Source: SB11 sp965222995
GTDB lineage: Bacteria > Bacteroidota > Bacteroidia > UBA8524
Direction of reading: 5' to 3'
DNA: 64,000 bases
Assembly: GCA_965222995.1 (NCBI GenBank)
Contig: OZ244977.1
Location: 2,976,001-3,040,000 of the forward strand
Shown here: piece after piece, positions 7,879 to 16,712 of the stretch
Layout of the letters: every line of letters begins with the position of its first letter
Numbering within the stretch: position 1 is the first letter of the stretch
Translations under genes and position numbers: made by a program
The notes under the pieces: model-generated
Seen by the model: the letters and a program-made list of their open reading frames with translations, nothing else
Databases searched by the model: none
Told to the model about the DNA's origin: nothing

Positions 7879-8847
7879 ATGAAAAAACTATTCGTAATTA
7901 CCCTTCTATTATTTATAGCCCATACGCTATCGGCACAAAACGAAAAGCAAAATTATAAGTCTGCCCAAAAACATTTTCAAAACGCATACAATACACAAGC
8001 ATACGACAGCATTTTCAGCACATTTTCACCTGAAATGCAAAAGGCATTACCCATTGCTAAAACAAAAGGTTTTTTTGAAAATATTAATGCCGCTTTGGGT
8101 AAAATCAAGTCTATGGAGTTTGTGCGTTACCAATCTACATTGGCATTGTATAAAACTCAATTTGATAAGGGGATTATGGGCATTAATATCTCACTAAACA
8201 GTGATAACAAAATAAACGGGCTAAACATTGTGCCTTTTGTTGATGATAAACACCCCACACCTGAGCGCAATATTACCAAACTGCAATTACCCTTCAATGG
8301 TAAATGGTATGTAGTATGGGGCGGAGATACCAAAGAGCTGAACTACCATGTAGAATCAAGGGCGCAGAAAAATGCTTTTGATATTTTAATTATTGATAAA
8401 GACAGCAATACCCACACAGGCGATGGTACTAAAAACGAGCAATATTATGCTTTTGGTAAAGAAGTTCTTGCCCCAGCGGCAGGTGAAATAGTTTTGGCTG
8501 TTGATGGTATACACGATAACAAACCGGGGGTAATGAACCCCATTTATGTACCGGGCAACACAGTAATCATCAAATCAGCTGAAAATGAGTACTTATTTTT
8601 TGCCCACTTTAAGCAAGGTTCTGTAAAAGTGAAACAAGGCGATAAAGTTAAAGCAGGACAAGTATTGGGACTTTGCGGAAATAGTGGCAACTCATCAGAG
8701 GCGCATATACACTTCCACATACAAAATATTGAAGATATGAATAGCGCAACGGGAGTAAAGTGTTACTTTGACAAAATTTTAGTGAACGGGGTGAAGAAAC
8801 AAGATTACTCACCCGTACAAGGAGAAATAATTGAGAACGCTAAATAA
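7879..8847 (+). CDS. Exported M23-family metallopeptidase
   Basis: From ATG 7879 (an upstream TTG would spoil the signal peptide) the protein has 322 residues with signal peptide MKKLFVITLLLFIAHTLSAQ. Residues about 25-120 resemble a DUF3887-type alpha/beta module. The C-terminal half is an M23 (LytM/lysostaphin-like) domain: His157 and Asp168 in the HVESRAQKNAFD stretch, His243 in FAHFKQG, and the zinc-binding HxH at 276-278. M23 enzymes cut peptidoglycan cross-links or other glycine-containing peptides. The metal ligands look intact, so it is probably active in the periplasm. The methyltransferase gene begins directly at its stop codon. Confidence 0.9.
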   Translation: MKKLFVITLLLFIAHTLSAQNEKQNYKSAQKHFQNAYNTQAYDSIFSTFSPEMQKALPIAKTKGFFENINAALGKIKSMEFVRYQSTLALYKTQFDKGIMGINISLNSDNKINGLNIVPFVDDKHPTPERNITKLQLPFNGKWYVVWGGDTKELNYHVESRAQKNAFDILIIDKDSNTHTGDGTKNEQYYAFGKEVLAPAAGEIVLAVDGIHDNKPGVMNPIYVPGNTVIIKSAENEYLFFAHFKQGSVKVKQGDKVKAGQVLGLCGNSGNSSEAHIHFHIQNIEDMNSATGVKCYFDKILVNGVKKQDYSPVQGEIIENAK

Positions 8848-9540
8848 ATGGCACAAAACGTATTAATAAAAACACTGGCAAAAATGGGTTTAATAAACCC
8901 CAATAAAAAAATTGCTAAACAGTTACGCAGACCCTCGGGTAGACTAGCCACTTATGTGGGAGAGCAAATGAATATAGGTAACCAAGGTTTGTATGATTTT
9001 ACTTTACAACAAATTGATATACAAAATGGTGAACGCATTTTAGAAATAGGATACGGTAATGGTAATTTTTATAAAACCATTTTTGAAAAAAGCCCCGATG
9101 CCGACATCAGCGGCATAGACTACTCACAAGCTATGTACAAACAAGCAGTGGCCAACAATAAAGAATTTATTGAAACAGGTAAGTTAGATCTTCACTATAA
9201 CAGTAGTGATATAATTCCCTATGAGGATAATATTTTTGATAAGGTGTTTTGCAACAACGTGGTTTATTTTTGGCAAAACCCTGAAAAAGATTTAAGTGAG
9301 ATATTGCGGGTACTTAAACCGGGAGGAAAGTTTTTTGCGGGCATTCGCACCAAAGAAAGTATGGAAAAGCTGCCCTTTACCCAATATGGATTTACTATGT
9401 ATCACCCCCATGAGTTTGAAACCAAACTAAAAGAAAACAGCTTCAAAAACACAGGTTTTATTGAACATGAAGAAAAAGAGGTTGAGTTTGGCGATGAGCT
9501 TATCAAAATAGATTCTGCATGTGTGTTTGGTGAAAAATAA
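8848..9540 (+). CDS. Class I SAM-dependent methyltransferase
   Basis: A 230-residue cytosolic protein with a Methyltransf_11-type Rossmann fold. Motif I is ILEIGYGNGNFYK near residue 70, the acidic end of strand 2 is SGIDYSQAM, and the later motif EILRVLKPGGKFF is the usual post-motif signature. The substrate is not predictable. The ATG abuts the stop of the M23 gene, so the two are translationally linked. The polyketide operon starts 79 bases downstream on the same strand, so this enzyme could also belong to that pathway, but a candidate operator or promoter region lies between. Confidence 0.88.
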   Translation: MAQNVLIKTLAKMGLINPNKKIAKQLRRPSGRLATYVGEQMNIGNQGLYDFTLQQIDIQNGERILEIGYGNGNFYKTIFEKSPDADISGIDYSQAMYKQAVANNKEFIETGKLDLHYNSSDIIPYEDNIFDKVFCNNVVYFWQNPEKDLSEILRVLKPGGKFFAGIRTKESMEKLPFTQYGFTMYHPHEFETKLKENSFKNTGFIEHEEKEVEFGDELIKIDSACVFGEK

Positions 9541-9584
9541 AGGACGTTTATTGAAATAAACTTACTTTTCACTAAAACAATGTT

Positions 9585-9597
9585 ACACCATTGGTGT
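9585..9597. promoter_or_regulatory. Short palindrome upstream of the polyketide operon
   Basis: ACACCATTGGTGT has six-base arms around one central base, 22 bases before the UbiA start codon. It lies in the only gap (79 bases) that separates the polyketide operon from the gene before it. It is a possible operator half-site pair, but one short palindrome could occur by chance. Confidence 0.3.
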
Positions 9598-9619
9598 CTA
9601 TTAGGTATATTGTACCGTA

Positions 9620-10492
9620 ATGGCTACCTTATTGGATAGAAACACCCTAAAACTACTCCGAATTCCGTTTTCATACTTCCTGATGCCGGTTTTTTTCTTT
9701 GCGGTAAGCCAAAGCGAAGGGATTATTTGGCAAAATGCTATAATCAGTTTTTTGGTTTTGCACTTATTCATTTATCCGGCAAGTAACGGCTATAACAGTT
9801 ATATGGATGAGGATGAGGGTAGCATTGGCGGACTAAAAAACCCACCCAAACCTACCAAAAACCTTTTTTTTGCCTCCCTCGTATTTGATATAATGGGTTT
9901 ACTCCTTTCATTAATTATCAGCTTTAAGTTTATGCTTGCTGTGTTATTGTATATGCTTGCATCAAGAGCGTATAGCTATAAAGGTATCAGACTAAAACGT
10001 TACCCTATTATTGGTTTTTTAACAGTAATTATATTTCAAGGTGCTTTTACTTTTTGGATGGTGTACCATTTTGTAAGTGTTGAGCCAAAGGCAATTTCAG
10101 AGATTATTTATGTGCTTATAGGAGCATCTTTTTTAATAGCTGGGGTATATCCTCTCACGCAAATATACCAGCATGAAGCGGATGCCGCAGCAGGTGATTA
10201 TACCATTAGCTACCGCTTAGGATATACAGGTACATTTTTGTTCACGGCAGCAATGTTTGTTATAGCCAATGTATTGATATTATTACATTTCAAAGCAAAT
10301 GAGCAGCTTAATCTGTTCTACATATTCCAAGGGTTTTTATTTCCTGTGGTAGTATTTTTTGGATATTGGTTTGTAAAAGTTTTGAAAGATAAAAGCCAAG
10401 CCAATTTTGAGAATACTATGCGTATGAATACACTGGCCTCTACCTGCATGAATTTGTGTTTTATAACCTTTATAATTTTAAAAGTGGTGTAG
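9620..10492 (+). CDS. UbiA-family membrane prenyltransferase
   Basis: A 290-residue protein with about eight hydrophobic helices, as in UbiA/MenA enzymes that attach isoprenoid chains to aromatic rings at the membrane. The first aspartate motif is NSYMDEDEG at 59-67 (Asn59, Asp63, Asp65), slightly different from the canonical NDxxDxxxD. The second is in a cytosolic loop, EADAAAGDYTISYRLG, with Asp188 and Asp193 followed by the usual T-x5-LG. These bind Mg-diphosphate, so catalysis is plausible. It is the first gene of the operon; its stop abuts the PKS ATG. It probably acts on the polyketide product, which is inference. Confidence 0.88.
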   Translation: MATLLDRNTLKLLRIPFSYFLMPVFFFAVSQSEGIIWQNAIISFLVLHLFIYPASNGYNSYMDEDEGSIGGLKNPPKPTKNLFFASLVFDIMGLLLSLIISFKFMLAVLLYMLASRAYSYKGIRLKRYPIIGFLTVIIFQGAFTFWMVYHFVSVEPKAISEIIYVLIGASFLIAGVYPLTQIYQHEADAAAGDYTISYRLGYTGTFLFTAAMFVIANVLILLHFKANEQLNLFYIFQGFLFPVVVFFGYWFVKVLKDKSQANFENTMRMNTLASTCMNLCFITFIILKVV

Positions 10493-11602
10493 ATGAGTGT
10501 GATTGTAGGCATAGCAACAGCAGTACCCCAACATAAAAGCCCACAAGCAGAGCTTGCAGATTTTATGACGGCTGCCCATGCTTTTGAAGGCGATGAAGCC
10601 AGAAAGCTTCGCTTTTTATATGCCAGAAGCGGAATAGAAACCCGCTACTCGTGCGTACCTGATTACGTGGACGAAATAGAAAGTAGGAAGTTATTTCCTA
10701 AAACCGATGATTTAGAACCCTTCCCTAGCTTAGAAAAGCGCATGGAGTTATTTAATACTCATGCCCTACCCCTTTGCATTGAAAGTATAAACGATGCTTT
10801 AAAAGAAAGTAGGATTGATAAAAATAAAATCACGCACCTCATCACAGTATCTTGCACAGGCTTATTTGCGCCAGGTATTGATATCGAATTAGTGCAACAA
10901 CTACAGTTGGGTGAAAACATTAACCGTTCATCGGTAAACTTTATGGGTTGCTATGCGGCAGTCCATGCACTGAAACAAGCCGATTATATATGCAAAAGCA
11001 ACCCTAATGCTGTTGTTGCTTTAGTAAGTGTGGAGCTTTGTACCCTCCATTTTCAAAAGAAGGATGATATTGACAATATTACCTCAAATATGATTTTTGC
11101 CGATGGTTCTGCTGCTGCAATAGTAGTTGGCGATAATGTGGCAGAAAAAGAAAAGCTACACGGGTATAAATTACTCAACTTTCACTCTCAAGTAGCTCTA
11201 AACGGCAAAAAAGATATGGCTTGGCGATTATCTTCAACAGGCTTCTTAATGACTTTAAGTAGCTATATTCCTGATTTAGTTAAGCAAGATATTAAAGCTA
11301 TTTTTAGTGGTGCTTTAGAAAAGCTCAACCTAAAACAAAGCAATGTAAGCCACTGGGCAATCCACCCTGGGGGTAAAAAAATAGTAGAAAATATTGCCAT
11401 GGAATTAGGTTTAACAAAAGAAGAAACCGAAAGCCCTTTAAGCATATTGAACGATTATGGCAATATGTCTTCAGCCACTATACTGTTTGTTTTAAAACAT
11501 TTATGGGAAAATAAGGTAAACCCTGAAAAACCTGAACTTACTTTTGGGGTAGCCTTCGGTCCGGGTTTAACTCTGGAAAGTTTGGTATTGCAAAATGTTT
11601 AA
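10493..11602 (+). CDS. Type III polyketide synthase (chalcone/stilbene synthase family)
   Basis: A 369-residue homodimeric-type ketosynthase that extends an acyl-CoA with malonyl-CoA and cyclises the chain. The catalytic triad is visible: Cys153 in FMGCYAAVHAL, His291 in AIHPGGKK and Asn324 in DYGNMSSAT. The C-terminal GVAFGPGLTLE loop is the family signature. Bacterial type III enzymes often make alkylresorcinols, pyrones or tetrahydroxynaphthalene; the first is favoured here because methyltransferase, flavoprotein, prenyltransferase and lipid-binding genes surround it. It starts directly after the UbiA stop and overlaps the next gene by eight bases. The product is unknown. Confidence 0.96.
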   Translation: MSVIVGIATAVPQHKSPQAELADFMTAAHAFEGDEARKLRFLYARSGIETRYSCVPDYVDEIESRKLFPKTDDLEPFPSLEKRMELFNTHALPLCIESINDALKESRIDKNKITHLITVSCTGLFAPGIDIELVQQLQLGENINRSSVNFMGCYAAVHALKQADYICKSNPNAVVALVSVELCTLHFQKKDDIDNITSNMIFADGSAAAIVVGDNVAEKEKLHGYKLLNFHSQVALNGKKDMAWRLSSTGFLMTLSSYIPDLVKQDIKAIFSGALEKLNLKQSNVSHWAIHPGGKKIVENIAMELGLTKEETESPLSILNDYGNMSSATILFVLKHLWENKVNPEKPELTFGVAFGPGLTLESLVLQNV

Positions 11603-12293
11603 GCACCGACACTATACCAAAGAAATGCTTGATGGGGAAAATATCCCCAAGCATTTGCTATTTAGAAACCTTAAAGAGCTTGAAATTATAAATACACAGT
11701 TAGGTGGACACGACATTAGTATTAGGGGATTAAAAACGGTTCTTACCAACAAAAGCAAAACCTATAAAATAGCTGATATCGGTTGTGGCGGCGGAGACTC
11801 TATAAAAGCTATGAGCAAATACACCTCAAAGCAAAAAATTAAAGCCAATTACTTAGGTATAGATTTAAAAGAAGATTGTATTGAGTACAGTACCCAAAAC
11901 TGTAAAAATGTAAATAACCTCACCTTATATAAAGACGATTTTAGAAACGTGTTTACCTACGAGAAAAATATAGACATGGTACACGCCTCCTTATTTTGCC
12001 ATCACTTTACGGAAGATGAAATTGCAGGTTTTATAAAAGACTGTAGCCAAAACGGCTCTGTTTTTATTATTAACGATTTGGAGCGTAATCCATTTGCCTA
12101 TTACAGCATTAAATGGCTTACCAAATTATTCTCAAAATCACCTTTAGTAAAAAACGATGCACCATTATCCGTTTTGCGTGGCTTTAAGAAAAAAGAGTGG
12201 GAAAACATCATAAAATCAGCAGGTATAAAAAACTATTCTATCCAATGGAAATGGGCATTTCGCCATTTAGTTATTATTTACCCTAATGAGTAG
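11595..12293 (+). CDS. Class I SAM-dependent methyltransferase of the polyketide operon
   Basis: A 232-residue cytosolic methyltransferase with motif I IADIGCGGGD at residues 59-68 and an acidic second motif at GIDLKEDC. The post-motif region MVHASLFCHHFTEDEI replaces the common leader of small-molecule methyltransferases. Its start overlaps the PKS stop by eight bases and its stop overlaps the next start by eight, so translation is coupled. By analogy with the alkylresorcinol operon srsABC of Streptomyces griseus (PKS, methyltransferase, flavoprotein), it probably methylates the polyketide ring or a hydroxyl. That assignment is inference; SrsB belongs to another methyltransferase fold. Confidence 0.88.
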   Translation: MFKHRHYTKEMLDGENIPKHLLFRNLKELEIINTQLGGHDISIRGLKTVLTNKSKTYKIADIGCGGGDSIKAMSKYTSKQKIKANYLGIDLKEDCIEYSTQNCKNVNNLTLYKDDFRNVFTYEKNIDMVHASLFCHHFTEDEIAGFIKDCSQNGSVFIINDLERNPFAYYSIKWLTKLFSKSPLVKNDAPLSVLRGFKKKEWENIIKSAGIKNYSIQWKWAFRHLVIIYPNE

Positions 12294-13422
12294 CGAAAAC
12301 ATATATGATGTTGCCATAATTGGCGGTGGTTTGGGTGGTTTATGTTTGGCTATACAACAAGCCAAGGCAGGGAAATCTGTGGTTTTGTTTGAGAAAGAAG
12401 CTTATCCCTTCCATAAAGTATGTGGTGAGTACATTTCTATGGAGAGCTATGAGTTTGTAAAAGGTTTAGGTGTACCGCTAGACGATATGGCTGTTCCCAA
12501 AATAAACAGGGTAAATATATCCGCACCCAATGGTGTCATTTTAGAGCGTCCCCTAACATTGGGTGGGTTTGGTATTAGCCGCTATACCCTTGACAATAAA
12601 CTGGCAAACATTGCCAAAGAATTAGGTGTTGATTTATTAGATAGCACCAAAGTGAATAAAGTAAATTATACCAATAACAGCTTTACAATTACTACTTCAA
12701 AAGGAGAATACAAAAGTACTATAGCTTGCGGGGCATACGGTAAGCGTAGCACCTTGGATGTGCAAATGCAGCGCGATTTTATCAAACAAAAACCTTCACC
12801 CCAAAACAATTATATAGGAGTTAAATACCATATTACTTTAGATTATCCTGGTGATTTAATTAGCCTACATAACTTTAACGACGGTTATTGCGGTATTTCT
12901 AAAGTGGATGATAACCGCTATTGCTTGTGCTACCTTACTACGGCACACAACCTGCAAAAATATGGCAGCATTTTAGAAATGGAGAAAAACGTAGTAATCC
13001 AAAACCCATATTTAAAAGAAATATTTACTACTGCCGGCTTTTTATACAAACAGCCGCTTACCATATCGCAGGTAACTTTTGATAGAAAAGCCACGGTTGA
13101 AAACCATTTATTAATGCTGGGTGATGCAGCAGGCACTATAGCTCCGCTTTGTGGCAACGGTATGAGTATGGCAATGCGCGCTTCTTTTGAGCTAAATAAA
13201 TTACTGAACCAATATTTTGATGAAAAAATAAATCGTGCTGAATTAGAGCAACAATACACACTAGTTTGGCATAAAAATTTCTCATTTAGGATAAAGGCGG
13301 GGCGAACTTTACAAAAACTATTTGGCAAAGAAATGCTAACCAATGCCAGCATTGGATTACTTAAAAGCTTACCTGTAGTTACTGACAAATTGATAAAATT
13401 AACACACGGAAAACCATTTTAA
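12286..13422 (+). CDS. FAD-dependent oxidoreductase (geranylgeranyl reductase/hydroxylase-like)
   Basis: A 378-residue flavoprotein. The dinucleotide motif AIIGGGLGGLCLA lies at residues 9-21 and is followed by the E-K pair of the FAD ribose site. The PFHKVCGEYIS stretch is typical of the geranylgeranyl reductase branch of the PHBH-fold family, and GDAAGTIAPLCGNGMSMAM is the second FAD motif. Relatives reduce isoprenoid double bonds or hydroxylate aromatic rings. In this operon it could oxidise the polyketide ring toward a quinone, or saturate a prenyl chain added by UbiA. The YceI gene starts four bases after its stop. Confidence 0.9.
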   Translation: MSSENIYDVAIIGGGLGGLCLAIQQAKAGKSVVLFEKEAYPFHKVCGEYISMESYEFVKGLGVPLDDMAVPKINRVNISAPNGVILERPLTLGGFGISRYTLDNKLANIAKELGVDLLDSTKVNKVNYTNNSFTITTSKGEYKSTIACGAYGKRSTLDVQMQRDFIKQKPSPQNNYIGVKYHITLDYPGDLISLHNFNDGYCGISKVDDNRYCLCYLTTAHNLQKYGSILEMEKNVVIQNPYLKEIFTTAGFLYKQPLTISQVTFDRKATVENHLLMLGDAAGTIAPLCGNGMSMAMRASFELNKLLNQYFDEKINRAELEQQYTLVWHKNFSFRIKAGRTLQKLFGKEMLTNASIGLLKSLPVVTDKLIKLTHGKPF

Positions 13423-13426
13423 ACAA

Positions 13427-13954
13427 ATGAAGAAATTTATACTAATATCACTATTGCTTATTACAGGACTGGCAGCCAAAGCACAACAAAAAGTAACCTC
13501 ATATTCAGTAAAGTTTAAAATTAAAAACTTTGGTTTAACGGTTACAGGCTCACTAAAAGGAATGGTATATAAAATCAATTTCAACCCAAATAATTTAGAA
13601 AACAGTAAAATAAGAACATCAGTAAAAGTAAAAACCATAAATACAGGCATTGGTGCCCGAGATAAACACCTGAAAAGTGATGATTATTTTGATGCCGATA
13701 AATACCCAAAAATTACCTTAGAATCATTCAAGTTTACTAAACTTAACGGTAACAAATACACGGGTTTTTTTAACCTTACCATAAAAAATATAACCAAAGA
13801 AATTAGTTTCCCCTTCACTTATTCAAAATCAGGCAATAAAGGAATTTTTACAGGCACTTTCACTATAAACCGAAGAGATTATGGTGTTGGGGGCAGCAGC
13901 CTTTCTATGGGCGATAATGTAACGGTAAACATTAGTGTTTCCGTTGAAAATTAA
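13427..13954 (+). CDS. YceI-family periplasmic lipid-binding protein
   Basis: A 175-residue exported protein with signal peptide ending near AAKAQQ. The mature part is a lipocalin-like barrel of the YceI family: YSVKFKIKNFGLTVTGSLKG early, the conserved KSDDYFDADKYPKITLES stretch, and GTFTINRRDYGVGG near the end. The characterised Thermus YceI protein binds a polyisoprenoid in its barrel. Being last in the UbiA-PKS operon, four bases after the FAD gene, it is a good candidate carrier for the product across the periplasm. This functional link is inferred from position and family. Confidence 0.92.
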   Translation: MKKFILISLLLITGLAAKAQQKVTSYSVKFKIKNFGLTVTGSLKGMVYKINFNPNNLENSKIRTSVKVKTINTGIGARDKHLKSDDYFDADKYPKITLESFKFTKLNGNKYTGFFNLTIKNITKEISFPFTYSKSGNKGIFTGTFTINRRDYGVGGSSLSMGDNVTVNISVSVEN

Positions 13955-14047
13955 AAAAGCTCACCAATTTTTATCCAACCATATTTCTATTCATCAGCTA
14001 AACTTTGCATTTGTCTGAAAAGCATTTTCTACACTATAAAGTCATAA

Positions 14048-14055
14048 TACGTTTG
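14048..14055 (+). promoter_or_regulatory. -7 box upstream of the serine hydrolase gene
   Basis: TACGTTTG matches TAnnTTTG and lies 22 bases before the ATG at 14078, in the 123-base gap after the polyketide operon. No convincing -33 box was seen. Confidence 0.5.
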
Positions 14056-14077
14056 TGCTAACAAAACACAAAAAATT

Positions 14078-15469
14078 ATGACACACAAGAATTTTACCTC
14101 TCCTTTTCAACCGCTACTAATAGTTTTTACAGTAGCAGCTATTCTATTTGGTACTACAGCAAAAGCACAACTAAACAAACAATTTGCTGATACGCTTAAT
14201 AAGCTTATGGAATTGCGTGCCCAACAGCTTAATATGAAAGGCGTTTCAGCCGCAATAGTGTTTCCTGATAATAGTGTGTGGGAACATACGATAGGCCATG
14301 CCGGAACTAAAAAGCTTAACAACGATATGCTATTTGAAATGGGTAGTAATACAAAAACCTTTACCATGGCATTGATATTATTGCTTGAAGAAGAAGGAAA
14401 ACTGAGTATTGATGATACTATTTATAAGTATTTAAGCCCCATAAAAAATATAACCAATGGTATTACTATTAAACAACTGTTATACCATACTAGCGGTATT
14501 TATAATTACACTGGTCATCCCGATTTTTTAGAACAAGTAAATAATGGCGACCCCAGTAAAATAATAGAAGTAGATAGTATACTTAAAAATTATGTCGCTG
14601 AAAAGGTTGACGACCCTGGCAAACAATGGAGGTACAGTAATACCAACTTCATCTTACTAGGTAAAATAATAGAAAAAATAACCGGTAAACCCTACCACAT
14701 AGTAATGCGCGAAAAATTACTAGACCCGCTAGGACTAAAGCATACCTACTTGGCAGAATATGAAAACCATACCGAAGAAAAAGCTGAAGCATGGCTACTT
14801 ACCCAAAATGGTAGTTTAATGTTTGAAAATATCCGTTACCGAAGTTTTCTTTCAGCTGCATGGGCAGCAGGAGGTATTATTTCTACTGCCGAAGACTTAG
14901 CACAATGGGCAAAACTATTGTACAGCAACAAAGTTTTCAATAAAAGTGAGTCGTATAAAAAAATGACTACACTATTAAATATAAACGGTACACAATACCA
15001 ATTTGGCTTATCTACTTTTTTTAATTTTTACAGAGGCAATTTATATGTTGGGCATGGCGGCACAACCCTACAACATAGCGAAATGGAGTTTGCCCCTAAG
15101 CTCAATTACAGTTTTGTAGGTGTATCTAACGAGCAAGGCTCCTCTCAAGAGCTTGTGGCCTTAAAACGTTCTATTTACGATTTAATGGAAGCGGAGCTAC
15201 CTCTTGCTTTAAGTACAAAAGAAACAACGAAACCGCAGTTTAAAGTATATCCTAATCCATCAAATAACATTATAAATATTGCCATAGAAAACCTTATGGA
15301 TAAACATACCATCAAAGTTTTCGATTTAAGCGGTAAACTAATTCAACAGTTTGAGGGCGGTGCAACAACCCAACTAAACAAGGCAAATTTTGGTGAAGGT
15401 ATTTTTATAGTTGAAGTAAATAATACTGATAAAAATACCATTGCACATCAACGTGTAGTTTTTTATTAA
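14078..15469 (+). CDS. Exported serine hydrolase (class C beta-lactamase family) with T9SS tail
   Basis: A 463-residue exported protein, signal peptide ending near TTAKAQ. The catalytic domain is of the AmpC/D-Ala-D-Ala carboxypeptidase type: nucleophile Ser90 with Lys93 (SNTK), Tyr186-Ser-Asn188 (YSN), and His326-Gly-Gly (HGG) in the KTG position. Such domains act as peptidases, esterases or beta-lactamases; substrate is not predictable. From about residue 388 there is a clear type A T9SS sorting domain (FKVYPNPSNNIINIAI, a VFDLSGK strand, and a final VVFY), so it is probably cell-surface or secreted. An intrinsic terminator follows, making a single-gene unit. Confidence 0.93.
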   Translation: MTHKNFTSPFQPLLIVFTVAAILFGTTAKAQLNKQFADTLNKLMELRAQQLNMKGVSAAIVFPDNSVWEHTIGHAGTKKLNNDMLFEMGSNTKTFTMALILLLEEEGKLSIDDTIYKYLSPIKNITNGITIKQLLYHTSGIYNYTGHPDFLEQVNNGDPSKIIEVDSILKNYVAEKVDDPGKQWRYSNTNFILLGKIIEKITGKPYHIVMREKLLDPLGLKHTYLAEYENHTEEKAEAWLLTQNGSLMFENIRYRSFLSAAWAAGGIISTAEDLAQWAKLLYSNKVFNKSESYKKMTTLLNINGTQYQFGLSTFFNFYRGNLYVGHGGTTLQHSEMEFAPKLNYSFVGVSNEQGSSQELVALKRSIYDLMEAELPLALSTKETTKPQFKVYPNPSNNIINIAIENLMDKHTIKVFDLSGKLIQQFEGGATTQLNKANFGEGIFIVEVNNTDKNTIAHQRVVFY

Positions 15470-15495
15470 TAGTACACGTCATATTAGGTAGGTTA

Positions 15496-15523
15496 GGCAC
15501 TCTTTAAAATAGAGTGCCTTTTT
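15496..15523 (+). terminator. Intrinsic terminator after the serine hydrolase
   Basis: GGCACTCT and AGAGTGCC form a perfect eight-base stem with a seven-base loop, followed directly by a run of T. Confidence 0.88.
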
Positions 15524-15578
15524 ATCGCCTGATTAAAACAATTAGTCTTTGTCTTTAATAGTATATTGTAATTAATAT

Positions 15579-16712
15579 ATGTTTAAATCGTACAAAAAAT
15601 ATCTGGAAAAAAAAGTAAAAAACCCTTGGGTTTTCGAGAACCTAAGATATTTACCCATTATAGCAATAATTAACTTAGCATTTATTGCTATGACTGTTTT
15701 CACTGTTATTGCAAATGATTTTTCATTAAAATACTTTGATATTTATATTGTTTTATGGAGTGTAGAGCTAACAGTAATACCTCTTGCAGCAATTAATTTT
15801 GTGTATATAGCCAACAAGAAAATTGTTCCTAAAATACATAACCCTTCAAATGTGATTTGGATAAAAATAATAGCTACTGTTTTTGGGGTTATTGTAGGAA
15901 CAGCTATAACAGAATCTATTTATGCGCTAAACGGTATTATGGATGACGATATACTCTCTTTTGGGAAAGTAAAGATAGACCCTATTACCACTAATTTTAT
16001 CAGCTATTCTCTTTTCTCATTGTTTATTATGATTCCCTTGTATTCAAGACAAGCAAAACAGTATGAGTTACAAATTGAAGTGCAACAAAAAGAACTGGAA
16101 ATACAACAAGCAGAGCAACTTTTAGCTCAAGCGGAATTAGAAACACTTCAAGCAAAAATAAACCCTCATTTTTTATATAACTCACTCAACTCCATAGCAG
16201 GTTTGATACATGATGAACCAGATAAAGCAGAGCGCATGGTATTATCACTTTCCGACTTATTCAGATATAGCCTCAATACTCAAAACCGAGATTATACTAC
16301 GGTTAAAGAAGAAATTAAAATGGTAAATACCTATATGGATATTGAGAAAACCCGTTTTGAAAACCAGTTAACATATACTATTGATATTGATGAACAAGCC
16401 AATCCTTTTCTTATTCCCCGCTTTTTAATACAGCCCTTAGTAGAAAATGCAATAAAACACGGCACATCGAAAATGGAAAAGGGGGAAATGAAATTATCTG
16501 TTAAAAAAACAAACGATAGCCTAATTATTAAAGTAACCGATAATGGTCCTAGCTTTCCTCCACAAATGAGTAGTGGGTATGGAGTAAGAAATGTGCGTGA
16601 AAAGCTAAATTTATTATTCCCCGATAAAAATGAAATACTATTTAATAACCATCCTGAAAAATATATTGAAATAGAAATTTGCCAACTAAAAACCCAAACC
16701 GATGAAGTATAG
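15579..16712 (+). CDS. LytS-type sensor histidine kinase
   Basis: A 377-residue membrane kinase. Four hydrophobic segments occupy residues about 25-155, followed by a glutamine/glutamate-rich coiled coil (160-192). The His_kinase domain (PF06580 type) begins with KINPHFLYNSLNS; the phosphorylated residue is His197. The ATPase has QPLVENAIKHG (N box) and DNGPSFPPQMSSGYGVRN (G box). No separate sensor domain is seen, so the membrane region probably senses the signal. The LytTR regulator gene overlaps its end by 11 bases, so the two form a two-component pair. The signal is unknown. Confidence 0.94.
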   Translation: MFKSYKKYLEKKVKNPWVFENLRYLPIIAIINLAFIAMTVFTVIANDFSLKYFDIYIVLWSVELTVIPLAAINFVYIANKKIVPKIHNPSNVIWIKIIATVFGVIVGTAITESIYALNGIMDDDILSFGKVKIDPITTNFISYSLFSLFIMIPLYSRQAKQYELQIEVQQKELEIQQAEQLLAQAELETLQAKINPHFLYNSLNSIAGLIHDEPDKAERMVLSLSDLFRYSLNTQNRDYTTVKEEIKMVNTYMDIEKTRFENQLTYTIDIDEQANPFLIPRFLIQPLVENAIKHGTSKMEKGEMKLSVKKTNDSLIIKVTDNGPSFPPQMSSGYGVRNVREKLNLLFPDKNEILFNNHPEKYIEIEICQLKTQTDEV

